Virus record (IMG/VR): IMGVR_UViG_3300009103_000121
Span: 1 to 29,425 of that record
Length of the DNA stretch: 29,425 bases
From: a virus
Strand: one strand, 5' to 3'
Of the stretch, positions 1 to 5,478 are shown piece after piece; position 1 is the stretch's first letter, and each line of letters starts with the position of its first letter. The notes beneath the pieces were generated by a model. The model ran no database searches, was not told the DNA's origin, and saw only the letters and a list, made by a program, of their open reading frames with translations. A program made the position numbers and the translations under genes.

Positions 1-132
1 GGTTATCGCATCGCAATCCACAACTCCCAGAGTCGCAAGTATATCAAGCGAGTGATTCGCAAGTATACCGACAGGATGGCAAGCCCATCCCATGCTGGAC
101 ATGGCAAGCCTGTTCACGTTGTCTGGAATTAA
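1..132 (+). CDS. C-terminal fragment of a small basic protein (5' truncated by window edge)
   Basis: Frame 1 is open from the first base to a TAA at 130-132, giving 43 residues rich in Arg, Lys and His (GYRIAIHNSQSRKYIKRVIR is its first part). The start lies outside the window. It is followed at once by the conserved promoter/leader of the next gene, as expected at a real gene boundary. Family not recognised; the basic composition would suit a nucleic-acid-binding tail, but that is only inference. Confidence 0.5.
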   Translation, partial: GYRIAIHNSQSRKYIKRVIRKYTDRMASPSHAGHGKPVHVVWN

Positions 133-136
133 GCCC

Positions 137-203
137 TTGACTTTACGCAAAAACCTGTCAGACTATTAAAAGAATTAAGATCCACCCAAAGAAAAAAACC
201 ATT
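137..203 (+). promoter_or_regulatory. Early-type promoter plus A-rich leader, copy 1
   Basis: A TTGACT box at 137-142 is followed by CTGTCAGACTATTAAAAG and an A-rich leader running to the ATG at 204. The same arrangement, with the same 67-nt distance from TTGAC to ATG and long identical blocks (ACTATTAAAAGAATTAAGAT), recurs at 1556-1622. The -10 assignment is uncertain: TATTAA at 164-169 is 21 nt from TTGACT, while GACTAT at 161-166 is 18 nt away. No Shine-Dalgarno is visible, so the A-rich leader may itself drive translation initiation. Confidence 0.65.
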
Positions 204-422
204 ATGAAAAACCTATCCGATCAAACTCTCGTCAACGCTCTCGTCTCCCGCATCCGTCTGGAACACAAGATTCCTTCCCTGCCATTGTTCGCAAACGAGT
301 CTCACAAGAAAGTTGCCCAAGAGGCAATTGCTTCAGTTGTGTGTGAAGTCCAAGACTTTATTGCTGAAGCTATTGGAGAAAAAGAAGCCAAGAATTTTGC
401 TTCTCGTTGCCTGAAAGATTAA
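204..422 (+). CDS. Small hypothetical protein (72 aa), early-region
   Basis: This 72-aa soluble, helical-looking protein starts MKNLSDQTLVNALVSRIRLE. The ATG at 204 lies exactly at the end of the conserved leader, which fixes the start. No catalytic motif, signal peptide or membrane segment is visible. It shares its N-terminal Met-Lys-Asn-Leu/Ile and leader with the gene at 1623, but the rest of the two proteins differs, so the common unit is regulatory rather than a gene duplication. The next gene starts 18 nt downstream, consistent with one transcript. Family not recognised. Confidence 0.7.
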   Translation: MKNLSDQTLVNALVSRIRLEHKIPSLPLFANESHKKVAQEAIASVVCEVQDFIAEAIGEKEAKNFASRCLKD

Positions 423-440
423 TTGAAAAAAAGATACACT

Positions 441-716
441 ATGCCAAACACTCACGCATTCACCGCAACCTACGAAGTCCTTTACTTTGATCGCAATGGC
501 GATCCAGTCGAGAAACGTCATCGAGACATCCGTTCTGGCTATGGCATCACCCTGGACGATGCTTGTGGTCGTAACTGGTTCGAGAGCGATGGACGGCACA
601 AGGTCGTAATTCTTGAATCTGAAAAGATCAGCATGGAACGCTACAACCAACTGCTGGGCTTTGATGAGTCCAAGCTTGCAGAAATTACTCGCCACCACAA
701 CAAAGGAATCGAATGA
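441..716 (+). CDS. Small hypothetical protein (91 aa)
   Basis: The reading frame is open from a TTG at 423, but ATG 441 (MPNTHAFTATYEVLYFDRNG) is the more convincing start. It follows an A-rich stretch like those before other genes of this region. The protein has alternating hydrophobic and charged residues typical of a small alpha/beta fold, and a central Arg/Asp-rich part. No membrane segment or known motif is seen. Its stop (TGA 714-716) overlaps the ATG of the next mini-gene at 713, implying translational coupling. Function unknown. Confidence 0.65.
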   Translation: MPNTHAFTATYEVLYFDRNGDPVEKRHRDIRSGYGITLDDACGRNWFESDGRHKVVILESEKISMERYNQLLGFDESKLAEITRHHNKGIE

Positions 717-799
717 GCATCACAATCGGAAAAAACTATCAAGTTATCAAAAACAAGAAAACCAACAATTACATTTTAGTATTTAAAAAAGCAAAGTGA
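713..799 (+). CDS. 28-aa mini-protein coupled to both neighbours
   Basis: ATG 713-715 overlaps the previous stop (ATGA), and its own TGA at 797-799 overlaps the GTG start of the next gene (GTGA). The peptide begins MSITIGKNYQVIKNKKTNNY and is strongly basic (about ten Lys). The overlaps at both ends suggest it is translated, either as a leader that delivers ribosomes to the gene at 796 or as a real micro-protein. Too short for family assignment. Confidence 0.45.
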   Translation: MSITIGKNYQVIKNKKTNNYILVFKKAK

Positions 800-1008
800 A
801 AAATTTATCAGAAGTCCCTTTCGTCCTTACCTCGTTAAACCAGTACAACATTATTTTACGTAAAGATAATTCATTTTATAAACCGACTGGTCGAGATCTA
901 CCAATGAGCATTGACTGTGTTCTAGCGAATGAAGATAGGCTTGAGGAAGTGACCGACCAGCTTAACCTGCCAAGCGACCAAGCGGTTTGGGTATTGCACG
1001 ACGAATAG
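796..1008 (+). CDS. Small hypothetical protein (70 aa), GTG start
   Basis: The 70-aa product starts at GTG 796 (MKNLSEVPFVLTSLNQYNII) and ends in an acidic tail (VLHDE). The GTG overlaps the stop of the 28-aa reading frame by four bases, which supports this start despite the lack of a Shine-Dalgarno. It looks like a compact soluble protein without Cys clusters or membrane segments. It is the last gene before the GC-rich structured element at 1031-1140. No family recognised. Confidence 0.5.
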   Translation: MKNLSEVPFVLTSLNQYNIILRKDNSFYKPTGRDLPMSIDCVLANEDRLEEVTDQLNLPSDQAVWVLHDE

Positions 1009-1030
1009 TTATGCATACAAATGCTATCAC

Positions 1031-1140
1031 GCTGCAGCCCGCTCTATGACTGGGCTGAGGGCCCGATGGCTTTTTGGCACGGGGCGTGCAGGCCGCCCCG
1101 TGCCATTTGGCTCTATCACTGGGCTGGCGGCCGATGCTTA
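1031..1140 (+). other. GC-rich structured intergenic element (candidate ncRNA or cis-regulatory RNA)
   Basis: An isolated GC-rich block lies in AT-rich surroundings. Its centre is a perfect 11-bp hairpin, GGCACGGGGCG (1076-1086) / CGCCCCGTGCC (1094-1104), with a 7-nt loop. The hairpin is flanked by a direct repeat of GCTCTATNACTGGGCTG (1041-1057 and 1110-1126), each copy continuing into a GGCC-containing GATG(G)C end. CAGCCC 1035-1040 can also pair with GGGCTG 1052-1057. No T-run follows the central hairpin, so it is not a standard terminator. No T-loop or acceptor pattern of a tRNA is present. The strand is not determined by the sequence. Confidence 0.55.
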
Positions 1141-1146
1141 GGTAAG

Positions 1147-1163
1147 TATTAACTTATATTAAA
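1147..1163. repeat. 17-nt exact direct repeat, copy 1
   Basis: TATTAACTTATATTAAA occurs here and, identically, at 1863-1879. Both copies lie downstream of a cluster of small genes. It may be a protein-binding site or promoter element; role unknown. Confidence 0.55.
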
Positions 1164-1177
1164 AGTAGTATTTTTCC

Positions 1178-1215
1178 CGAATTAAATTCGAATTAAATGG
1201 AATTAATTAATTTCC
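1178..1215. repeat. AT-rich short tandem direct repeats (GAATTAAAT units)
   Basis: Three successive GAATTAA-type units begin at 1179, 1190 and 1200 (10-11 nt period, about one helical turn), and the last runs into ATTAATTAATTTCC. Helically phased AT-rich repeats in a non-coding gap suit a binding site for a regulatory or replication protein. This is inference; there is no other origin signature nearby. Confidence 0.4.
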
Positions 1216-1383
1216 TGCTGAATTTCTCGCAATTTGGGGAGCTTTAAGCAATTTTTTGTGCATTTATTTTGCTGTTTGGCTCTATTAGTGGTCTCGTGGC
1301 GTGTTTTTTTTCTCGTATTTTCTGAAAAATGGTTTATTATGGTAACATACAAAATTAAGAAAGACCTAATTAAAAACCACATT

Positions 1384-1536
1384 ATGAAAAAAGAACAAAA
1401 AATCGCTCGCCTTCAAACTCAACTCAACGAGTGGACTGCTCGACTTAACAAGTCACGCAAGCCTTCCCTCATTGCCATGCGTTCGTTGCATGTCAACCAC
1501 ATCCAAAAAGAGTTGAACGCTCTAAAAGAAAGTTGA
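1384..1536 (+). CDS. Small basic coiled-coil protein (50 aa)
   Basis: Starting at ATG 1384 the product is MKKEQKIARLQTQLNEWTAR and about 30 further residues, basic and helical with Leu/Ile spacing that suggests a short coiled coil. The frame stays open upstream to 1234 and has another ATG at 1339. The stretch just before 1384 (AATTAAGAAAGACC, then an A-rich block and CCACATT) resembles the non-coding leader of the genes at 204 and 1623, so 1384 is preferred. A DNA- or RNA-binding role is possible but not shown. Family unknown. Confidence 0.5.
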   Translation: MKKEQKIARLQTQLNEWTARLNKSRKPSLIAMRSLHVNHIQKELNALKES

Positions 1537-1555
1537 AAAAAACTTTCCTATTCGC

Positions 1556-1622
1556 TTGACTTTGTCAAAATTTCTGTCAAACTATTAAAAGAATTAAGAT
1601 TAACCCAATTAAAAAAACCACT
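1556..1622 (+). promoter_or_regulatory. Early-type promoter plus A-rich leader, copy 2
   Basis: Second copy of the element at 137-203: TTGACT 1556-1561, CTGTCAAACTATTAAAAG, AATTAAGAT, then an A-rich leader ending at ATG 1623. The distance from TTGAC to ATG is again 67 nt. Conservation continues through the leader to the first codons, which suggests that both transcription and translation initiation signals are retained. Confidence 0.65.
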
Positions 1623-1859
1623 ATGAAAAACATCGCTGATCTCCCACAAGAATTCCAAAACCTCTTTGCCGAGCTTAAGGCTGAGAAAGATATCCAAGAG
1701 GGTATTGACGGCACGCAAACCCAAGCCTCGAAAGAGGACATTCTTGACGAAGTAGTTTTGCTCAAGACTGAGGTTGACGTTGACCCCATCGACGAAGACG
1801 ACGAAGAGCAGATTGACATGGACGCAGTCAGCCCTGCAATGCTCGCAATGTTCAAGTAA
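1623..1859 (+). CDS. Small acidic protein (78 aa)
   Basis: A 78-aa protein that starts MKNIADLPQEFQNLFAELKA, with a very acidic centre (a PIDEDDEEQIDMDA stretch near residues 55-68) and a hydrophobic C-terminal end (LAMFK). The start is fixed by the conserved leader. Such strong acidity is common among small phage proteins that bind host nucleic-acid enzymes or mimic DNA, but no family signature is present and this is only a suggestion. No membrane segment or Cys is seen. Confidence 0.65.
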   Translation: MKNIADLPQEFQNLFAELKAEKDIQEGIDGTQTQASKEDILDEVVLLKTEVDVDPIDEDDEEQIDMDAVSPAMLAMFK

Positions 1860-1862
1860 ACA

Positions 1863-1879
1863 TATTAACTTATATTAAA
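1863..1879. repeat. 17-nt exact direct repeat, copy 2
   Basis: Identical to 1147-1163 (TATTAACTTATATTAAA). It lies immediately after the stop of the acidic protein and four bases before the ATG of a 20-aa hydrophobic reading frame. Confidence 0.55.
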
Positions 1880-1882
1880 GTT

Positions 1883-1945
1883 ATGGGTATTGTAATTTTA
1901 GCTTCTGCCATTTTTATTTTCGTAGCCGTCGAGAACATAGACTAG
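1883..1945 (+). CDS. Possible 20-aa membrane mini-protein
   Basis: ATG 1883 to TAG 1943-1945 encodes MGIVILASAIFIFVAVENID, a single hydrophobic segment with a polar end, as in known one-helix membrane mini-proteins. There is no Shine-Dalgarno, and short AT-rich frames often look hydrophobic by chance, so this is tentative. Confidence 0.3.
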   Translation: MGIVILASAIFIFVAVENID

Positions 1946-1959
1946 TCAGTTCAAGCACT

Positions 1960-2025
1960 CCCCCCCCATTTTTCAAAAAAACGAGGGCCTGCAATTATTT
2001 TTTAGCGGGGGTGGGTGGTTTTTTT
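1960..2025 (+). terminator. Possible terminator of the small-gene region
   Basis: A run of eight C (1960-1967) and an A7 run can pair with a T6 run and a GCGGGGGTGGGTGG block (2005-2018), which is followed at once by T7 (2019-2025). This gives a long imperfect hairpin plus U-tract before the convergent minus-strand operon. The loop is large and the pairing has an internal loop, so confidence is limited. The G-rich block could alternatively form a G-quadruplex. Confidence 0.35.
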
Positions 2026-2045
2026 CACAATCAAAATCGATTTTT

Positions 2046-2081
2046 AAAAAAAAGAAACTACGTCACCACTTACCGTGGACG
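2046..2081 (-). terminator. Terminator of the minus-strand operon
   Basis: Read on the minus strand just after the last operon stop: CGTC-CAC, loop GGTAA, GTG-(GT)-GACG (2081 down to 2061), then TAGTTTC and a run of eight T (2053-2046). Hairpin plus U-tract in the right place suggests rho-independent termination. Confidence 0.5.
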
Positions 2082-2090
2082 ATATACGCC

Positions 2091-2831
2091 CTAGGAGAAG
2101 TTTCGATCGAACTCCATATACTTAGTGGTCAGATGGGTTTTAGTGGGGCGAGCATCTCCACCCGATTGTACAACCCTAAATTTCTGGCCGCTAACATCCA
2201 TCCAGACGCCAACGTTTGTGCTCCATCCAGGATTCTCTGAACCCACAAAATGCTTGTGGCTCCATAGTTGGCTTTCAATATATTTCTTATTCCACTTCTC
2301 CAAAACAGGAGTATTAGGAGGAGCATAAAACAAATCTCCATTATGATCTTTCAGCACAGGATAATTATTTTTGCGATCAACCCCCTTAAATTCAGGAAAT
2401 TTAAAATCACGCCAAATTTTAGGAGAAAGCATAATCCAATCAGTGGCGATACAGCCAGGACCCCAATCGTGAGAATATATATCAGCATCAAAATCAGAAA
2501 CATTTAAAATATTCTTAAAGCCCTCGTCCGCAATAACATCGCAAACAGTTAAAATTACAAGGCCATCAAAACCAACAGACTTTAAATGACTGAGGCCTAA
2601 ACTAAGTCCACATGTACAGCCAGGGATATGTCCTGGGTTTTTGAATTGTTGACTATGATCTACTAGGTCCCCCTTTTTATATTCTACTCCATTATCAACA
2701 GTAGAAATGTTATTAATGAGGTATGCCCGATCTCCGAGCATACCCCTAAACCAATTAGACCAAATTCTCTCTTCTTGGATTTTAAGTGGGGTGTTCATCC
2801 CCACGGAAATTAGAGCAATGTCTTGCTTCAT
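2091..2831 (-). CDS. Putative GT-A-like glycosyltransferase (246 aa)
   Basis: The start is placed at ATG 2831 (MKQDIALISVGMNTPLKIQE), because it overlaps the upstream stop by four bases (ATGA); a longer frame from 2867 would overlap that gene more deeply. The protein has a hydrophobic first strand, a central GLVILTVCDVIADEGF segment that resembles the strand-plus-acidic metal site of GT-A enzymes, and a later CIATDWIMLSPKIW segment typical of acceptor regions. A sugar-transfer role, for example on DNA, virion or host surface, is inferred from this pattern only. No membrane segment. Alternative: an unrelated phage protein of unknown function. Confidence 0.4.
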   Translation of the reverse strand: MKQDIALISVGMNTPLKIQEERIWSNWFRGMLGDRAYLINNISTVDNGVEYKKGDLVDHSQQFKNPGHIPGCTCGLSLGLSHLKSVGFDGLVILTVCDVIADEGFKNILNVSDFDADIYSHDWGPGCIATDWIMLSPKIWRDFKFPEFKGVDRKNNYPVLKDHNGDLFYAPPNTPVLEKWNKKYIESQLWSHKHFVGSENPGWSTNVGVWMDVSGQKFRVVQSGGDARPTKTHLTTKYMEFDRNFS

Positions 2832-3094
2832 CGTTGGGGGCTTGAAAAGCGATAGTACAATGTACATCTATGCCAAACACCTGGCTTATCAAAGCGAGCG
2901 CGGCTTTCTTGCGCCTTGCGTGGAATTTTAGACCGTGCTTCAGCGTAAGCTCTGGCTTCTGTCTTCCCAAAGCCATAACACACCCCAAAGATTACTCCTG
3001 TACGTTCTACATGAGAAGAGGGAGGTTGACTGTTTATAAGTGGTGCAGCAAAAAACCCTGCAAGTAATATAGATACAATAAGCCGTAGCTTCAT
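2828..3094 (-). CDS. Small exported protein with signal peptide (88 aa)
   Basis: The N-terminus MKLRLIVSILLAGFFAAPLI is a classic signal peptide: basic n-region, hydrophobic h-region, small residues near a cleavage site around residue 22. The mature part (about 66 aa) is basic with two Cys (GVCYGFGK and a later HRCTLYYRF), compatible with one disulfide outside the cytoplasm. There is no lipobox cysteine, so it is not an obvious outer-membrane spanin. Stop and next start overlap (ATGA), supporting operon membership. Function unknown; the neighbouring membrane/coiled-coil protein makes a cell-envelope role plausible. Confidence 0.6.
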   Translation of the reverse strand: MKLRLIVSILLAGFFAAPLINSQPPSSHVERTGVIFGVCYGFGKTEARAYAEARSKIPRKAQESRARFDKPGVWHRCTLYYRFSSPQR

Positions 3095-3117
3095 GAATTT
3101 CCTTTGTTTATGTTTGA

Positions 3118-3450
3118 TTAATTTAATACGTCGCTAACTACAGTCGAAGTATCGAGATCTTCTTCAGAGATAGTTGGATTGACTTGGGCTTGTACCCCTT
3201 GTCCTGCTCCTAACTGTTGTTCCAGCTGAAAGGTTTGATAATCACTATAAATTTGTTGCAGCTGTTCGGGAGGAGCTTCGGCAATGCGAGCTTTCCCTTG
3301 TGCGACACACTGGTTTTCAATCATGTTCAATACATAATTAAAAGAAATTGATTGGAACATTTTGCCAGCTACAAATTGCGCAAGCTGGTCGAGTTGTTCT
3401 TGAGTAAACTGAATTTCTGAATTTGTTTCTTGTTCTGACATAATTCCCAT
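3118..3450 (-). CDS. Hypothetical Gln-rich protein (110 aa)
   Basis: Product starts MGIMSEQETNSEIQFTQEQL; a second in-frame ATG at 3441 would remove three residues and cannot be excluded. The first 80 residues are helical and rich in Gln/Glu (EQLDQLAQFVAGKMF), and the tail is acidic and probably disordered (ISEEDLDTSTVVSDVLN). No catalytic motif, Cys pair or membrane segment. It is the fourth gene of the minus operon, with a 16-nt gap to the upstream gene. Family not recognised. Confidence 0.55.
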   Translation of the reverse strand: MGIMSEQETNSEIQFTQEQLDQLAQFVAGKMFQSISFNYVLNMIENQCVAQGKARIAEAPPEQLQQIYSDYQTFQLEQQLGAGQGVQAQVNPTISEEDLDTSTVVSDVLN

Positions 3451-3466
3451 AATAAACTAATCGACT

Positions 3467-3682
3467 TTAAAAGTCAACAGAAAAAGGATAAATTTTTTCA
3501 AAGTTTATGATGGAATGGGTCTTCGACTCTCTTATGATTCTTTTTGGCGCGTAATCTAAACACAATAAACTCTTAGTTAAATTTTTGAGCTCAAGGGTCT
3601 CAATCCTAACGATAATATTCGAGGCATCTCTATTATGAAAAATTTCGTGAGAAAAAGACTCGCATATTTCAATTGCTTCCAT
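3467..3682 (-). CDS. Small hypothetical protein (71 aa)
   Basis: Starts at ATG 3682 (MEAIEICESFSHEIFHNRDA) and overlaps the end of the upstream gene by 14 nt, a sign of translational coupling. The middle (NIIVRIETLELKNLTKSLL) looks like beta strands followed by a helix. No known motif. Because it directly follows a DUF2384-like gene, a toxin or partner role was considered, but it has none of the features of RES-type toxins and is too short. Function unknown. Confidence 0.5.
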   Translation of the reverse strand: MEAIEICESFSHEIFHNRDASNIIVRIETLELKNLTKSLLCLDYAPKRIIRESKTHSIINFEKIYPFSVDF

Positions 3683-3857
3683 TTTTTTTCTTTATATCTT
3701 TATTTAAAAGTTGGACCACATCTTCGATTTGATTTTGTTTAATATAGTCTGCGGGAGTCTGGTTGTTTAATTCTACTCTTCCCTTACTTAGCCATTTTGC
3801 TGCTTCGTAGAGAGAAAAGCTGGACGTGAGTTTTGTCATTAGTTCCATTTTATTCAT
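3669..3857 (-). CDS. Small protein resembling DUF2384 (Xre/MbcA/ParS-like antitoxin C-terminal domain)
   Basis: The 62-aa product starts MNKMELMTKLTSSFSLYEAA. Residues about 19-55 read AAKWL ... L-NN-TP-DYI ... DVVQLLNKDI, matching the usual DUF2384 pattern: Trp-Leu, then a Leu-Gly/Asn-x-Thr-Pro turn, then a C-terminal helix with paired Leu. In known systems this domain is the toxin-contacting part of antitoxins, usually behind an N-terminal DNA-binding domain that is absent here. It overlaps both neighbours (8 nt and 14 nt). A stand-alone anti-defence or regulatory role is possible. The motif match was made by eye and is modest. Confidence 0.45.
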   Translation of the reverse strand: MNKMELMTKLTSSFSLYEAAKWLSKGRVELNNQTPADYIKQNQIEDVVQLLNKDIKKKNGSN

Positions 3858-4110
3858 ATATCGCTCGTTGATTATAGTACAAATCCTTTTGGTATTTTTT
3901 TATTAATATTTGTTGTTGTTGAATAATTTTATCTTGACCCCTGCTAATTTTGATCAAATCATAAATTGCGACATCTGCTCGTAGTAATAGTTTATTATAT
4001 TGCTGAAGCTCTTCTTGGTAGGCTTTGTAATTTTGTGAGAGATAATACTCATATAAACAATACTGTCCGAGGGTATAGCTAATGAAAAGTATAAAAAATA
4101 ACGATCTCAC
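3850..4110 (-). CDS. N-terminal membrane segment + coiled-coil protein (spanin-like topology, 86 aa)
   Basis: The frame is open from 4176, but that start would lie inside the divergent PhoH gene. GTG 4110 is the likely start and gives a protein beginning MRSLFFILFISYTLGQYCLY: a single membrane helix followed by a long charged, Gln-rich helix (YKAYQEELQQYN, later QDKIIQQQQILIKKYQ). This inner-membrane anchor plus periplasmic coiled coil is the layout of Rz-type i-spanins, but size and sequence alone do not prove it. It is the first gene of the minus operon, and its stop overlaps the next ATG by 8 nt. The GTG start is uncertain. Confidence 0.5.
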   Translation of the reverse strand: MRSLFFILFISYTLGQYCLYEYYLSQNYKAYQEELQQYNKLLLRADVAIYDLIKISRGQDKIIQQQQILIKKYQKDLYYNQRAIYE

Positions 4111-4131
4111 GTTTAAATATACACATGAAGA

Positions 4132-4144
4132 GTGTATTATATAG
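4132..4144 (+). promoter_or_regulatory. Candidate late promoter (GTGTA motif) before phoH-like gene
   Basis: GTGTATTATATAG lies 15 nt before ATG 4147, inside the intergenic gap of two divergent genes. It is one of about nine similar sites next to late-gene starts. Confidence 0.5.
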
Positions 4145-4146
4145 CA

Positions 4147-4872
4147 ATGGCACAAAAAAAGGCTTCTCAACAACATGGAGAGAATTTGAAGGCGCTAGAC
4201 TTTAATGGTCTTACTTCTCATTTTCACGTACAATCTAAAAGGTTAACAGAAAAACAAAAGCAGTTTCTCGAAATAGCACTAGATTCCAAGACAAACATTA
4301 TTTTCTGCGCTGGGCCTGCTGGAACAACCAAGACCTACGTCGCGGTATATTCTGCTTTGCGATATTTGAGCGCAAATGTAGATCTCGACTTGCTCTATGT
4401 TCGAACTGTGGTAGAAAGCGGAGAAAGGAATCTCGGCTCTCTTCCTGGAGACATAGATGAAAAATTCAATCCTTACATGGCTCCTCTCGATGATAAATTA
4501 CGTGAGATGATTAAGCCGTCAATCATTCCTGAGTTGATATCTAAATCAAGAATTCAAGCAATGCCTATTAACTATTTAAGGGGAGCGAGCTGGAACAATA
4601 AGATTGTTGTGGCCGATGAAGCTCAAAATTTTACTTTTAAAGAATTAACTACTTTAGTGACTAGACTAGGGGAAAGTAGCAAACTTATCATTTGCGGGGA
4701 CTTCCTTCAATCAGATATTAATGGAAAGACAGGATTCAAAACCATGTTTGATTTATTTAATGATTCATCGAGTCAAAGGAGAGGGATTCATACTTTTGAG
4801 TTCACCAAGGAAGATATCAAGCGAAGTAAAATTCTTAAGTATATCATAGGTAAAATCGAAGGAGCAAGCTAG
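4147..4872 (+). CDS. phoH: PhoH-family ATPase
   Basis: ATP-binding P-loop protein of the PhoH family, common in phages; the cellular role is still unsettled (RNA metabolism or phosphate-linked functions have been proposed). Walker A is GPAGTTKT at residues 56-63, the family PINYLRGASW segment lies at 140-149, Walker B plus the following Gln is IVVADEAQN at 153-161, and CGDFLQSD lies near 183-190. The 241-aa length is normal for the family's catalytic domain. GTG 4132 is in frame but falls inside the promoter-like motif, so ATG 4147 is the start. First gene of the rightward late block, divergent from the minus operon. Confidence 0.9.
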   Translation: MAQKKASQQHGENLKALDFNGLTSHFHVQSKRLTEKQKQFLEIALDSKTNIIFCAGPAGTTKTYVAVYSALRYLSANVDLDLLYVRTVVESGERNLGSLPGDIDEKFNPYMAPLDDKLREMIKPSIIPELISKSRIQAMPINYLRGASWNNKIVVADEAQNFTFKELTTLVTRLGESSKLIICGDFLQSDINGKTGFKTMFDLFNDSSSQRRGIHTFEFTKEDIKRSKILKYIIGKIEGAS

Positions 4873-4877
4873 TCTTG

Positions 4878-4892
4878 GTGTATCTTAGAATA
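4878..4892 (+). promoter_or_regulatory. Candidate late promoter (GTGTA motif)
   Basis: GTGTATCTTAGAATA lies 17 nt before ATG 4895, in the only gap between phoH and the GAF-like gene. It is a weaker match than the sites at 4132 and 10850. Confidence 0.35.
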
Positions 4893-4894
4893 AG

Positions 4895-5470
4895 ATGGAT
4901 ATTATCATTGCCGCAACAATAGGAGCCGCTGCCACGATTGCAGCGGTCATTCTTAAAGCTTATCTAGGGTCTTTTTTAGAAAAAGGCAAACTTCAAAAAC
5001 ATACCATTCAAAACGAAGATGTTTATCGAGCGCTAGAATATTCGCGTAATAAAATTGAATGCGACAGGGTGGTAGTTTACGAGTTTCATAATGGAGATGT
5101 TTATTATTCAGGAAGTTCTCAGCAGAAATTTAGTAATACTTACGAAGTCTTATCTGAGGGAGTGAGCTCTGAACTCAAAAACCAACAAAACTTAAGGGTT
5201 TCTTCTTTTAATAGATTTATTAAACCTTTAGTGGATGAAGATGAATATGGGTTTTGGGACATAGACCAAGTGGAAGACATTGTAACAAAAACTTTTTTTG
5301 AAGATCAGGGCACAAAAAGTACATATTGTGTACCAATTCAGCTATTAACTGGAAAAATCATTGGCATACTAGGTATAGACTACGTTAAAGGAGGAAAGAA
5401 GCTAAGCGCCCAACAGAAGAATTTTATTAAAAATCAGTCATGTATTATTGCGGGCTATTTAAAAGCTTGA
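4895..5470 (+). CDS. Membrane-anchored GAF-like domain protein (191 aa)
   Basis: The N-terminus MDIIIAATIGAAATIAAVIL is a single hydrophobic membrane anchor (residues 1-24). The cytoplasmic rest has the strand order of a GAF-type sensor: RVVVYEFHNGD (about 57-68), then a ligand-pocket-like YYSGSSQQKFSNTYEVL, and the terminal pair YCVPIQL ... IIGILGIDYV (about 148-171). GAF domains bind small ligands or other proteins. In a phage, a membrane-bound copy could sense infection state or interfere with host signalling; both are inference. It lies between phoH and the zinc-ribbon gene on the same strand. Confidence 0.6.
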   Translation: MDIIIAATIGAAATIAAVILKAYLGSFLEKGKLQKHTIQNEDVYRALEYSRNKIECDRVVVYEFHNGDVYYSGSSQQKFSNTYEVLSEGVSSELKNQQNLRVSSFNRFIKPLVDEDEYGFWDIDQVEDIVTKTFFEDQGTKSTYCVPIQLLTGKIIGILGIDYVKGGKKLSAQQKNFIKNQSCIIAGYLKA

Positions 5471-5478
5471 AAAAAAAA

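Noticed and set aside
333-698. 121-codon minus-strand frame across two small genes
   Set aside because: The plus-strand genes have conserved leader, coupling and better starts; the antisense frame spans their boundary.
1031-1140. tRNA gene in the GC-rich block
   Set aside because: No acceptor stem ending in a CCA-compatible pattern, no GGTTCGA-type T-loop and no D-loop; the hairpin and repeats have another symmetry.
1234-1383. N-terminal membrane segment of the protein ending at 1536
   Set aside because: The upstream extension would use a non-ATG start and cover the leader-like stretch conserved at other genes; ATG 1384 explains the data better.
1528-1547. Terminator hairpin GAAAGTT/AACTTTC at the end of the gene at 1384
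   Set aside because: The stem is weak and AT-rich and is not followed by a T-run; it is directly upstream of a promoter and may be chance.
2828-3094. Outer-membrane spanin lipoprotein paired with the protein at 3850-4110
   Set aside because: The signal peptide is clear, but there is no cysteine at a lipobox position, so the spanin pair is not supported.
4111-4176. Longer form of the minus-strand membrane protein starting at ATG 4176
   Set aside because: It would overlap the first codons of the PhoH gene and its promoter; the GTG at 4110 gives a normal membrane-anchor start.
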